Assembly (NCBI GenBank): GCA_016195565.1
Contig: JACPZK010000010.1
Coordinates: forward strand, 1 to 64,000
Source of the DNA: Nitrospirota bacterium
Lineage (GTDB): Bacteria > Nitrospirota > Thermodesulfovibrionia > Thermodesulfovibrionales > UBA1546
DNA length: 64,000 bases
Reading direction: 5' to 3'
This document shows positions 54,197 through 63,101 of the stretch, in pieces (the first letter of the stretch is position 1; each line of letters begins with the position of its first letter). Both the position numbers and the translations under genes were made by a program. Below the pieces are notes generated by a model that was not told the origin of the DNA, ran no database searches, and saw only the letters and a list, made by a program, of their open reading frames with translations.

Positions 54197-55153
54197 ATGT
54201 CAGCGCTTAAAGAGGCAGGAGAATTAAGAAAACTCTGGGGAGGGTTCTGGGCTTCGAGGGTGCTGCTGACTGCAAACAACTACAGGATTTTTGATTATCT
54301 TATTAAACCTCAATCGGCAAAGGCAATCGCAAAAAAACTAAAGACAAATTTAAGGGCTACAGAGATACTGCTTGATGCCATTACAGGAATAAGGCTTCTG
54401 AAAAAGAACAGAGGCAAATATTCAAACGCTCCGATTTCAGCAAAGTTTCTTGTCAGAGGCAGCGCTTATTATCATGGTGATATTCTCAGACATGCTGATT
54501 CGCTCTGGCAGAACTGGTCAGAACTGGACAAGACTATAAAGACGGGGAAGCCAATCAGAAAGGCTCACGACCATGAGGCGTTTATTATGGGCATGCATAA
54601 TATTGCATCATTGAAAGTTAAATCCGTTATTAAAGCAATTGGAGCAGGGGGAGCAAAAACCGCACTTGACCTCGGCGGAGGGCCGGGAACATATTCCATT
54701 GAGATGGCTAAAAAAGGAATTGACGTCACGCTCTTTGACAGGCCTGAGACCGTAAAGATCGCAAGGCGTGTCGTGAAAAAAGAGGGAATTAAAAATATAA
54801 ACTTCATAGAGGGCGACTTTATTCATGACAACATCGGCAAAGGCTACGACCTCATCTTTGCAAGCCAGATAATGCATTCACTTTCAGAAAAAGATAATCT
54901 CTATTTGCTTAAGAAATGCAAAAGGGCCTTGAACAAACTCGGGAGGATAGTCATTCAGGAATTCAGGCTCCTGAAAGACAGGGCGCATCCTCCGCAGGGG
55001 GCGCTCTTCTCTGTTAACATGCTCGTCAATACAGAAGGCGGAAGAAGCTATTCTACTGACGAGATAAAAAACTGGCTTTCAAAAACAGGGTTCAGAAAAA
55101 TAGAAGAAAAACTCATTGGTGAGGCGGTTATTATTCAGGCTTTCAATCTGTAA
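54197..55153 (+). CDS. SAM-dependent methyltransferase with winged-helix dimerisation domain
   Basis: Residues 1 to about 100 form a small winged-helix dimer domain (RIFDYLIKPQSAKAIAKKLK), followed by a class I methyltransferase: DLGGGPGTYSIEMAK (SAM loop), VTLFDRPETVKIAR, and FASQIMHSLSEKDN. This is the plan of small-molecule O-methyltransferases. The substrate is unknown. Ribosome site GGGGGG. It converges with the sigma-54 regulator; their stops are one base apart. Confidence 0.87.
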   Translation: MSALKEAGELRKLWGGFWASRVLLTANNYRIFDYLIKPQSAKAIAKKLKTNLRATEILLDAITGIRLLKKNRGKYSNAPISAKFLVRGSAYYHGDILRHADSLWQNWSELDKTIKTGKPIRKAHDHEAFIMGMHNIASLKVKSVIKAIGAGGAKTALDLGGGPGTYSIEMAKKGIDVTLFDRPETVKIARRVVKKEGIKNINFIEGDFIHDNIGKGYDLIFASQIMHSLSEKDNLYLLKKCKRALNKLGRIVIQEFRLLKDRAHPPQGALFSVNMLVNTEGGRSYSTDEIKNWLSKTGFRKIEEKLIGEAVIIQAFNL

Positions 55154-55154
55154 T

Positions 55155-56525
55155 TCATTTCACAACTTCGATATTTAATTCTTTAATCATCTTCCAGAGC
55201 GTAACCCTGCTTATACCGAGATGCTTTGCAGTAATGGTTTTATTCCAGTTGTGTTTTGATAAGGCAGAAATAATGTAATCGCGATTTTTATAATTTTTCC
55301 CCTGAGAGTCTGATTTCTCTTCCGTCTGCAAGATAGACTCCGGAAGGTTAGAAATGCCTATTATCCCGTTCTGACAGGTTATTGCCGCATATTCAAGGGC
55401 GCTTATCAGCTGCCGAACATTACCGGGCCAGCGATATGCCTTCATTGCGCCTAATGCCTCCGGTGTAATCCCCTGTATGTCTCTCTGATTAATGAGATTT
55501 ATTTGTTTTAGGAAATGAGATATTAAGATGGGAAGGTCTTTTTCCCTTTCCCTTAAAGGAGGGGTATAGATTGGGATAACATTTACTCTATAGAAGAAGT
55601 CTTCTCTAAGCTGTCCTGAGTCTACAAGATTGCACAGGTCTTTGTTTGTAGCGCTGATCAGTCTTACATTTACATGAACAGGTCTATGGTCTCCTACACG
55701 ATCTATTTCACCTTCTTGAAGTACCCTCAAAAGTTTAGCCTGCATAGACGGAGACATATCACCAATCTCATCCAGGAAAATACTGCCATTTTTAGCAGCC
55801 TCAAACCTGCCCTCTCTATCTTTTATAGCCCCGGTGAAGGCCCCCTTTACATGACCGAAAAGCTCACTTTCAAGCAAAGATTCATTTAAAGCAGCGCAGT
55901 TGACTTTTATGAAAGGACCTTTTTGTCTCCTGCTTAATTTGTGTATTGCATGGGCAACAAGTTCTTTGCCGGTTCCGCTTTCACCGCATATTACAACAGG
56001 GGCTTCACTCATATATGTGTTTTTGATCTGTTCATATAATTTTTGCATTACCCGGCTTGTGCCTATTAAGCCCATAAAACCATATTCATTCTTGAGCTCG
56101 TTTCTAAGTTCCTCGATCTCCAGTTCTTTCAGTAATAATGAAGATATATCTGTTATTACCTCTATAGCACATATAGCTTCGCCGCTGTCATCCTTTAAAA
56201 CAACCGCATTTTTCAGCAGATAAACTGTCCTCCCATCCTTTGCCTTTATATTGCATCTCTTATTGACAGCGCGGCCTTTCTCAAAGAGCTTGCATTTTTT
56301 GCCATTTTCTAAATTGGGCAATAGTACACAGATATCTGTATCCAATATTGCACACAGCTTGCCCATAACTTCATCTCTTTGATAGCCCGTCATCTCTTCA
56401 GCAGCACGGTTGAAGAACAAAATATTCATTTCTTTGTCCACTACCATAAGTCCATCTGCCATGGTTTCGAGCACACTCATCAAGAAGTTTGTATCTTTGA
56501 AAAAGCCTTCCATTCTGTTAAGCAT
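55155..56525 (-). CDS. PAS-domain sigma-54-dependent transcriptional activator
   Basis: The 456-residue protein has an N-terminal PAS domain, a central AAA+ domain and a C-terminal Fis-type helix-turn-helix ([21 protein letters not shown]). The AAA+ part is complete: [15 protein letters not shown] (Walker A), GAFTGA (sigma-54 contact loop) and [11 protein letters not shown] (Walker B). The PAS domain holds four cysteines (C58, C66, C78, C91), which could sense redox state or bind a metal. It is divergent from the dsrE operon, whose promoter is sigma-54 type, so it very probably controls that operon. The ATG at 56525 follows AAGGGGGT. Confidence 0.93.
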   Translation of the reverse strand: MLNRMEGFFKDTNFLMSVLETMADGLMVVDKEMNILFFNRAAEEMTGYQRDEVMGKLCAILDTDICVLLPNLENGKKCKLFEKGRAVNKRCNIKAKDGRTVYLLKNAVVLKDDSGEAICAIEVITDISSLLLKELEIEELRNELKNEYGFMGLIGTSRVMQKLYEQIKNTYMSEAPVVICGESGTGKELVAHAIHKLSRRQKGPFIKVNCAALNESLLESELFGHVKGAFTGAIKDREGRFEAAKNGSIFLDEIGDMSPSMQAKLLRVLQEGEIDRVGDHRPVHVNVRLISATNKDLCNLVDSGQLREDFFYRVNVIPIYTPPLREREKDLPILISHFLKQINLINQRDIQGITPEALGAMKAYRWPGNVRQLISALEYAAITCQNGIIGISNLPESILQTEEKSDSQGKNYKNRDYIISALSKHNWNKTITAKHLGISRVTLWKMIKELNIEVVK

Positions 56526-56535
56526 TGAAACCCCC

Positions 56536-56574
56536 TTAACATTTATTTAACAAAATTTAACAATAAAATTAACG
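56536..56574. promoter_or_regulatory. Four phased TTAAC(A/G) direct repeats
   Basis: TTAACA starts at 56536, 56547 and 56557, and TTAACG at 56569. Spacings are 11, 10 and 12 bases, about one helix turn each, so all face the same side of the DNA. They lie 96-134 bases upstream of the sigma-54 promoter and 11-49 bases before the activator start. Placement suits an upstream activator or autoregulatory site. Confidence 0.55.
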
Positions 56575-56669
56575 CTGCTGTCAAGCAGATAATTTTGTGA
56601 TGCAGAGAACTTATTGAATTTAAAGGATTTTTAGACGGTACATTCTCTTGCCTCAGACATAAAACGTGA

Positions 56670-56683
56670 GGCATGGAATTTGC
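56670..56683 (+). promoter_or_regulatory. Sigma-54 (-24/-12) promoter of the dsrE operon
   Basis: GG (56670-56671), ten bases and GC (56682-56683) within GAGGCATGGAATTTGCTTTT give the invariant GG-N10-GC with TTGC at -12. Start would be about 56695, 22 bases before ATG 56717, leaving room for GGAGGAG. An inverted repeat GCCTCA-N11-TGAGGC overlaps the -24 region (56650-56672). Confidence 0.75.
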
Positions 56684-56716
56684 TTTTTAAGATTCAAAAT
56701 CTTTTTTGGAGGAGAT

Positions 56717-57196
56717 ATGGAAGACAAGAAAAAGAGAATGGCGATTATTGCATCAAAAGGGACGCTGGATATGGCATACCCGCCTTTGATACTTGCCTCA
56801 ACAGCAGCGGCGATGGATGTGGAAGTAGGGATATTTTTTACGCTGTATGGAGTTGATATAGTGAACAAAAAGAAGATCCGCTCCCTTAAAGTTGCTCCAA
56901 TTGCAAATCCTGCTATGCCGTCACCTATTCCGTTTCCTAACATTCTTGGTGTTTTGCCGGGGATGACGGCCATGGCGAGCATAATGATGAAAGGCATGAT
57001 TAAAAAGATTAACTGGCCAACTATACCGGAACTCTTGCAGGTTTGCTTAGAAGCCGGTGTCAGAATGATAGCCTGTGCTCCAACACTCGAAATGACGGGG
57101 GTTGAAAAGGAAGACCTTATTGAAGGAGTTGAAATAGCAGGGGCAGCGGAGTTTCTGGATTTTGCCCTGGACGCGAATATAAACCTGTTTATTTGA
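56717..57196 (+). CDS. DsrE/DsrF-family sulfur-relay protein
   Basis: The start ATG 56717 follows GGAGGAG. The 159-residue protein has the DsrE fold: KRMAIIASKGTLDMAYPPLILA, VEVGIFFTLYGVD and LLQVCLEAGVRMIACAPTLEMTGV, whose Cys pair is placed like the persulfide-carrying Cys of this family. It probably shuttles sulfane sulfur with the TusA protein encoded next. It is the first gene of the predicted sigma-54 operon. Confidence 0.88.
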   Translation: MEDKKKRMAIIASKGTLDMAYPPLILASTAAAMDVEVGIFFTLYGVDIVNKKKIRSLKVAPIANPAMPSPIPFPNILGVLPGMTAMASIMMKGMIKKINWPTIPELLQVCLEAGVRMIACAPTLEMTGVEKEDLIEGVEIAGAAEFLDFALDANINLFI

Positions 57197-57224
57197 ATAA
57201 TTATGATAGATGGAGGTGAAAAAT

Positions 57225-57467
57225 ATGAACAAATCAGAGGCTAATGTGTTTCTGGACTGTAAGGGATTAAACTGCCCGATGCCTGTGGTGAAGACAAAGA
57301 AGGCGCTGGATTCTATGGAGAGCGGACAGGTTCTTTTAGTTGAGCTGACAGATAAAGGCGCGAAGTCAGATATCCCGGCAATGCTTAGGAGAACAGGGAA
57401 CGAACTGCTCGGCACAGATGAGAAAGAAAATGTCTTTACGTTTTTAATTAAAAAACAAAGTAAGTAA
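57225..57467 (+). CDS. TusA-family sulfur carrier protein
   Basis: The small protein (80 residues) has the Cys-Pro-X-Pro motif in LDCKGLNCPMPVVKTKKALD; the Cys carries sulfur as persulfide. ATG 57225 follows GGAGGTG by 7 bases; the in-frame ATG at 57210 lies in that ribosome site and is not likely to be used. The pair with dsrE is the core of many sulfur-transfer systems. Confidence 0.92.
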   Translation: MNKSEANVFLDCKGLNCPMPVVKTKKALDSMESGQVLLVELTDKGAKSDIPAMLRRTGNELLGTDEKENVFTFLIKKQSK

Positions 57468-57484
57468 CTGACAAAGGAGGAAGC

Positions 57485-58456
57485 ATGAGGGGCAAGACTT
57501 TTATCTTCATAGTGTTGACACTTTTTTTGCTTGCGTCTGTCAGCTTTGCAGGCGAATTTGGCGTTTATGTGAAGGTTATTGAAAGGGCAAAGGGGAGTTT
57601 TGATGAAGTAAGCAGTAAGGTTGAAACTGCATTAAAAAACGCCGGATGGGAGGTTCTCGGAGCCTATAACACAGGAGTTCCGGAGGGCTGCAAGTTCCGT
57701 TCAAGGGTTATAGTCTTCAGTTCACCTGCTTATGCTAAATCAATTATGTCAAACGGTGTAAAAGCCGCATTCTCATTACCACTAAGGGCAGGAATTTACG
57801 AGGATGAATCTGGAATAAATGTGGCAGTTGTCAACCCTGCCTCCATAAACAGAACCATAATTCACGAGACGAAACTCAAGGACCTTTCTCTTTCTTCAAT
57901 CAATTCCATTGTTGACGCCATAGCAAAAGCAGTTCCCGGCAATATCGTAAAAAAACAGATTGGAGAGGTCAGGAGCAAAGGAAGTGTTGGAGGAATGGGG
58001 GGCGGTGACTTTCTGGATAAAATTGTAGAGATATATGCGGTACAGGATAACGCTGATTCCACATTTAAGAGCGTTTCTGAAAAGGTTAAAAAAGGAATAC
58101 TCGGAAACGAGAAAAACTGGAAATTAATCTACACCTACGACCTTTCGGCGCATAATGCAATGATTTTTGGGCTTACAGAGGCAACAAAGACGGAGGGAAG
58201 GTCATTTAGAATTGCCGGTGAAAAAAGGGCGTCTGATTCTTATAAATTCCCGGGAATAGACCACAACACCGCCTTTCCGATAGAGGTAATCGTATACAAA
58301 GATGACAACAGAATAAAGGTTGTCACATTGGATGGAATGTACAGAATGAAGGTTTATTTTGAAGACGCCGGCAAATGGGCATTCATGAAGAATATGGGAA
58401 TGCCCGGACAGATAGAAAAAGAAATTATTGAGATGGTAAAAATAAATCTGAAATAA
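57485..58456 (+). CDS. Exported protein with two DUF302-like domains
   Basis: The signal peptide (TFIFIVLTLFLLASVSFA) is followed by two similar halves. Residues about 25-155 begin EFGVYVKVIERAKGSFDEVSSKVETALKNAGWEVL; residues about 185-323 begin VEIYAVQDNADSTFKSVSEKVKKGILGNEKNWKLI. Both resemble DUF302, whose function is unknown. It lies in the middle of the dsrE-tusA-porin operon, so it probably acts in the periplasm on the same substrate. Ribosome site AAAGGAGG. Confidence 0.75.
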   Translation: MRGKTFIFIVLTLFLLASVSFAGEFGVYVKVIERAKGSFDEVSSKVETALKNAGWEVLGAYNTGVPEGCKFRSRVIVFSSPAYAKSIMSNGVKAAFSLPLRAGIYEDESGINVAVVNPASINRTIIHETKLKDLSLSSINSIVDAIAKAVPGNIVKKQIGEVRSKGSVGGMGGGDFLDKIVEIYAVQDNADSTFKSVSEKVKKGILGNEKNWKLIYTYDLSAHNAMIFGLTEATKTEGRSFRIAGEKRASDSYKFPGIDHNTAFPIEVIVYKDDNRIKVVTLDGMYRMKVYFEDAGKWAFMKNMGMPGQIEKEIIEMVKINLK

Positions 58457-58550
58457 AAGGAGGTGAGAAGCACAGACATATACAGGAAACATATGCAGGT
58501 AGTGACATTCGGCAAATTTTAGCCGTAAAAAGCAATTAAGGAGGGGAGCA

Positions 58551-59878
58551 ATGAAAAAACTATTGTGTTTTTGTCTGGTTTTAGTTCTAAGTCTATGCCT
58601 GGGCAGCCTTGCACAGGCGACAGACGGCTACTTTTCGCACGGTTACGGGATAAAGGCAAAGGGTATGGGCGGCGCGCAAACTGCTGTGGCTCAGGATGCA
58701 ATGATAGCTGCCACTAATCCGGCTGGAATGGCATTTGTAGGCGACCGCTTTGATGTCGGAATAGACTGTTCAGCCCGCAGCGTAATGCCGCCAGAAGCGG
58801 CGCGGCAGCTATAGATGGCGCTGCTGACAGCAGCAGCACTAACTTTTTTATTCCTGAAATAGGGCTTAATAAAATGATTAGCCCGAATCTTTCTGTGGGA
58901 TTAACTGTTTATGGGAACGGCGGAATGAATACAAACTATCCTACAGGCCAGATCACATCCGCTGCCGGAGTAGGGACCTGTAATAACTTCCTTAACATGG
59001 GAGGGCAGGCAACTGCATCAAGCAATAACCTTCTGTGCGGCACATCCAGCTTAGGGGTTGACCTCATGCAGGTAATATTTGCGCCAACAGTAGCATATAA
59101 AGTAACTCCTAATCATTCCTTTGGCATATCCCCTTTAATCGGTTACCAGCGCTTCAAGGCAGAAGGGCTGCAAGGATTTGCAGCATATTCAGAAGATAAA
59201 AACAACCTGACCAATAGGGGTTATGATGATGCCTCTGGTTTGGGTGTTCGTATCGGTTGGATGGGTAAAATTTCTGATGCTGTGACATTAGGCGCTGCAT
59301 ATTCTTCCAAGATATACATGACTCCGTTTCAAAAATACAAGGGACTGTTTGCCAATCAGGGCGATTTTGACATACCGGAGAATTACAATGTGGGTATTGC
59401 GATAAAAATATTGCAGCCTCTGCTTTTCGCCATGGATTACCAGCGCATTAATTATACCAGCGTCGCTGCAGTCTCAAATTCGAGCAAAAATGGCGGTGCA
59501 ACCATAGCAAATACACTTGGCGGTGACGGCGACCGCGGTTTTGGCTGGTCTGATGTCAATGTATGGAAATTCGGCTTGCAATATCAGGCAACTGATAAAC
59601 TGGCTCTGCGTGCAGGCTACAACCATACCGATAATCCTATCCAATCGCGGGACGTTACATTTAATATTATTGCGCCCGGTGTAGTAACGGACCATTACAC
59701 TGCAGGCCTGACTTACAAAATAGGTAAAAGCTCTGAGCTGACAATTGCGTACATGCACGCAGTTTCAAATTCAGTAACAGGCTCAAGCTTATTTAATGAC
59801 TTTGGCGTTGCTGCCGGCAGCGAAAGAATCTCCATGAGCCAGAACTCTTTAGGCATCGCATTTGGAATGAAGTTCTAA
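58551..59878 (+). pseudogene. FadL/OmpP1-type outer-membrane porin, broken by one frameshift
   Basis: The first part (58551-58814) has a signal peptide and the N-terminal FadL motif ATDGYFSHGYGIKAKGMGG..., NPAGMAFVGDRFDVGID, then leaves frame. Reading the next frame from 58766 gives LFSPQRNAARSGAAAIDGAA and joins the rest of the barrel (58874-59878, NLSVGLTVYGNGGMN to the C-terminal SLGIAFGMKF). One missing base near 58765 (GAC-TG where GACCTG is expected) explains the break. All strands look intact otherwise. It could be a true mutation, a phase-variable site or a sequencing error. Confidence 0.85.
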
Positions 59879-59895
59879 CACTGCCTACATTCGTC

Positions 59896-59925
59896 TCAGG
59901 GGAGAGAAATCAGCCTCTCCCCTGA
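59896..59925 (+). terminator. Hairpin after the porin gene
   Basis: Stem TCAGGGGAGAG / CTCTCCCCTGA (11 bp, perfect) with an 8-base loop. No T-run follows, so it may be a processing or stabilising element rather than a full intrinsic terminator. Confidence 0.55.
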
Positions 59926-59957
59926 AGAATAAATTATCAGTTGAAAAAGGGGCAGCA

Positions 59958-60749
59958 ATGTTACATATTGATGCAATTACAATAATAAGTCTGTCTTCCA
60001 TAGCTATTATGTTTTATGCCTTATGGCTGGTACTACACTTCAAGAAGGCAGTTCCCAGAGGTGTTGTGAGGAGTGTCTGGAACTATCTTGTCTTACTGGT
60101 TTTATTCTTCAGCCTTGCATATTTAACAACCCCTTTCTTCCGTTTTATACCCGAGGACATCATGCGGTTTGTGGCAGCCTTTATCTTCTTCTTCGGGGCC
60201 ATCTATGTGGTCATAACAGTAAGATTGACTTACAGGATAATCAAGGGGTTATCTGAAGAAGGATTGGAATCTGATGCTTCAAAGATAAAAAAGATGTCTA
60301 AAGATATCTCACATATACTATATCGGATACCCAATCTAACAGAGAAAGGGAAGCAGGAGATCATATCCCATCAGGCAGGTGTAAAGCTTGAATATAGATG
60401 GATACTGGTTTTAATTGATGGCAAATCAACGATAAAAGAAATCCTTGATAAAGCAAGAGGTGTTGATAATACCCCTGCCATCCTGATTGACCTGATTAAT
60501 GAAGAATATGTAGAGATTACACAAACATACGATCTTATAGGAGAGTTCGTAAAAATTGCGTCAAATGTCCTCGGAAAGGATTCTAAGATAATAATCAGAA
60601 AGTTAAATGAATGTAGTTATAAGCATGATTCAATTTTGAAAACTATCTTAGAGGTGAAAAAAAATGTACATGCTGTTATCGGAGAAGACAAGGCAAATAT
60701 GGTAGAAATAGAGATGAAAAAAGCAGCCAGTAGGGTCACATGGCTCTGA
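59958..60749 (+). CDS. Membrane protein with cytoplasmic helical domain
   Basis: The 263-residue protein has three hydrophobic helices (residues about 5-26, 43-62 and 69-92) and then a soluble domain rich in Lys, Glu and Ile. The stretch YRWILVLIDGKSTIKEILDKARG resembles the small helical domain found in some signalling proteins. I do not recognise the family. A ribosome site (AAAAAGG) lies before the start. It may be the last gene of the sigma-54 operon. Confidence 0.65.
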   Translation: MLHIDAITIISLSSIAIMFYALWLVLHFKKAVPRGVVRSVWNYLVLLVLFFSLAYLTTPFFRFIPEDIMRFVAAFIFFFGAIYVVITVRLTYRIIKGLSEEGLESDASKIKKMSKDISHILYRIPNLTEKGKQEIISHQAGVKLEYRWILVLIDGKSTIKEILDKARGVDNTPAILIDLINEEYVEITQTYDLIGEFVKIASNVLGKDSKIIIRKLNECSYKHDSILKTILEVKKNVHAVIGEDKANMVEIEMKKAASRVTWL

Positions 60750-60839
60750 CAGGTGCGATACTTTTGCATCACTATTATGACAGGAAGAATCTATTGATAT
60801 ATCAGCTTAGGTCTTTTAAAGATAAGATTTCGGAAAGAT

Positions 60840-61196
60840 TCAGTGCAGGGGCCCTGAGGACAGCACCTTCTCAATCTCTGTCTTTATAACAGAATAAGGG
60901 ATACCGCCGTGAATCTTAGGCACGCCGTTTATAAGCACAACAGGAGTGTTTATGGCTCCGTGCCTTAAGAGTTCTCTTATCTCGGGGAAATCGCTCTCAT
61001 CATCCATAAACAGGTCTACATATTCCACAGATACCACATAAGGATACGAAAAGCTCATCTCCTTCTGCAATTCTTCAGCAAGGACTTTATTTGTTGAATA
61101 GTTATCAAATCTCTCATTGGAGGCGATAATGTCTTCCATCGGGTTGTCAAGTATCTGTATGTGCACTCTCTGCAGCATATGATTTACCTCCAGCAT
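60840..61196 (-). CDS. Thioredoxin-fold protein lacking the CXXC pair
   Basis: The 118-residue protein has the C-terminal half of a thioredoxin fold: HGAINTPVVLINGVPKIHGGIPYSVIKTEIEKVL, with the cis-proline (TPV). No Cys pair is present at the usual position, so it cannot act as a classical dithiol reductase. It is the last gene of the panC run, separated by 5 bases. The start could be at Met7. Confidence 0.65.
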   Translation of the reverse strand: MLEVNHMLQRVHIQILDNPMEDIIASNERFDNYSTNKVLAEELQKEMSFSYPYVVSVEYVDLFMDDESDFPEIRELLRHGAINTPVVLINGVPKIHGGIPYSVIKTEIEKVLSSGPLH

Positions 61197-61201
61197 TTTA
61201 T

Positions 61202-62050
61202 TTACGCCTTAACCAGCATGTTGTCTATCAACCTTGTGCCGCCAACTTTAACCGAGACTGCAAGCAAAGCCTCTTTCCCTGCATTTTCAACTTCATCCAG
61301 TGTTTCAGGGTCATACATTGATGCATACTGAATCTCTTTCACCAGAGGCTCTGCCGAAAGCTTTTCTTTCATGAACCCCTGTATCTTCTCTTTATTAATT
61401 ATACCAGATTTTATCATTTCACTGGTCTGGATGAGGCATCTGTATATAACACCGGCAGCTTTCCGCTCTTCTTCATTCAGATACAGATTCCTTGAACTCA
61501 TCGCAAGGCCGTCGTGCTCTCTGATTGTCGGGGAGACAATTACGTCTACAGGCATATCAAGGTCTTTAGCCATCTTTCTAATAACAGCAGCCTGCTGAAA
61601 ATCCTTCTGTCCGAAATATGCCCTTGTCGAAGATACTATATTGAAGAGCTTTGCGACTATAGTGGCGACCCCGCTGAAATGACCGGGCCTGAACGCACCG
61701 CAGAGCTTTTCAGAAATATCTCCTACCTCTATGTGTGTCATAAACCCTGAGGGATAAATCTGAGAAGCATCGGGCATGAAAAGCACGTCTGCCTCTGCCT
61801 TGCGGAGCTTTGCGATATCTCCGTCTGTATCACGGGGATATCGCTGAAAATCCTCCGAAGGGCCGAACTGAAGAGGATTAATAAATATGCTTACAACAGT
61901 GATGTCATTTTCGTCTTTGGACCTTTTTATAAGGCTGAGATGTCCCTCGTGCAGCGCTCCCATCGTAGGCACAAAACCTATGCGCCTGCCGTGAAGCAGA
62001 TGCCCCTTTGATGTGTCATGCATTATGCGCGGGATTCGAATTATTTCCAC
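61202..62050 (-). CDS. panC: Pantothenate synthetase
   Basis: The 282-residue protein joins pantoate and beta-alanine with ATP. It has FVPTMGALHEGHLSLI (HIGH-like loop), FVNP-like IFINPLQFGPSEDFQRYPR, YFGQKDFQQAAVI and the C-terminal KMSS-like MSSRNLYL. All motifs are present. It is encoded one base after ispG and precedes a small thioredoxin-fold protein. Confidence 0.96.
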   Translation of the reverse strand: MEIIRIPRIMHDTSKGHLLHGRRIGFVPTMGALHEGHLSLIKRSKDENDITVVSIFINPLQFGPSEDFQRYPRDTDGDIAKLRKAEADVLFMPDASQIYPSGFMTHIEVGDISEKLCGAFRPGHFSGVATIVAKLFNIVSSTRAYFGQKDFQQAAVIRKMAKDLDMPVDVIVSPTIREHDGLAMSSRNLYLNEEERKAAGVIYRCLIQTSEMIKSGIINKEKIQGFMKEKLSAEPLVKEIQYASMYDPETLDEVENAGKEALLAVSVKVGGTRLIDNMLVKA

Positions 62051-62051
62051 T

Positions 62052-63101
62052 TTATCCCTCTATTTCATCGATAAGGGCGTCAAGAAGATATTCTTCCTTC
62101 ACCTGCTTTATTATCTTTCCCTTTTTAAATAGTATGCCCCTCTTTTTTCCGCCTGCTATTCCGAAATCAGCCTCTCTTGCCTCTCCGGGGCCGTTGACAA
62201 TACAGCCCATAACAGCAACGGTAACAGGAGTTTCAATATTCCTGAGTTTTGCCTCAACCTTTTTTGCAAGCCCTATGAGGTCAATATTGCACCTGCCGCA
62301 TGTGGGGCATGAGATTATCTCAGCGCTCTTCTCTCTTATGCCGAGAGTTCTCAGTATGCCGTATGCTACCCTGACCTCTTCAGCGGGGGCTGCCGTAAGA
62401 GAAACCCTGACAGTGTCTCCTATTCCTTCTGAAAGCAATATGCCGATACCCACAGAACTTTTTATTATTCCTGTAGCAGGCGGCCCTGCCTCTGATATTC
62501 CGACATGAAGCGGATAATTATATTTTTTTGAGAACAGCCTGTATGCCTCTATTGTCATTGGAACATTTGATGCCTTAAGAGAGACTTTAATATCTTTAAA
62601 GTTCAGGTCTTCCAGAATCCTTATATGCCCAACTGCGCTTTCAACCAGCGCCTCTGGTTTCGGATGCCCGTATTTCTGCAAGAGTTCTTTTTCAAGCGAG
62701 CCTGCGTTAACTCCAATTCTTATCGGAAGTTTTTTATCCTTTGCTGCCGAGACAACTTCTTTAACCTTCCACTTTGCGCCTATATTGCCAGGGTTAATCC
62801 TCAAACCGTCAACTCCCTGCTTTATTGCCTCAACCGCAAGCCTCCAGTCAAAATGAATATCTGCTATCATCGGGATGCTGGCAGATTTTTTTATTCTGCC
62901 GAGCGCCTTTGCCGCATCCATGTCAGGCACTGCAACCCTTATGATTTCGCATCCTGCCTTTTCAAGCGCTTTGATTTGTTTTGCGGTTGCCCTTACATCC
63001 CTCGTGTCTGTCTTTGTCATGGACTGGACACTGACAGGATTTCCGCCTCCGACAGGCACCTTGCCTACATGGATTGTCCTTGTCTTTTTACGAATCCCCA
63101 T
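62052..63101 (-). CDS. ispG: 4-hydroxy-3-methylbut-2-enyl diphosphate synthase (flavodoxin/ferredoxin)
   Basis: The 349-residue Fe-S enzyme of the MEP isoprenoid pathway has the N-terminal TIM barrel (GNPVSVQSMTKTDTRDV, DIHFDWRLA, INPGNIG) and the C-terminal cluster-binding CPTCGRCNIDL and MGCIVNGPGEAREADFGIAGG. The short bacterial form is complete. It overlaps mltG by 14 bases. Confidence 0.95.
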   Translation of the reverse strand: MGIRKKTRTIHVGKVPVGGGNPVSVQSMTKTDTRDVRATAKQIKALEKAGCEIIRVAVPDMDAAKALGRIKKSASIPMIADIHFDWRLAVEAIKQGVDGLRINPGNIGAKWKVKEVVSAAKDKKLPIRIGVNAGSLEKELLQKYGHPKPEALVESAVGHIRILEDLNFKDIKVSLKASNVPMTIEAYRLFSKKYNYPLHVGISEAGPPATGIIKSSVGIGILLSEGIGDTVRVSLTAAPAEEVRVAYGILRTLGIREKSAEIISCPTCGRCNIDLIGLAKKVEAKLRNIETPVTVAVMGCIVNGPGEAREADFGIAGGKKRGILFKKGKIIKQVKEEYLLDALIDEIEG

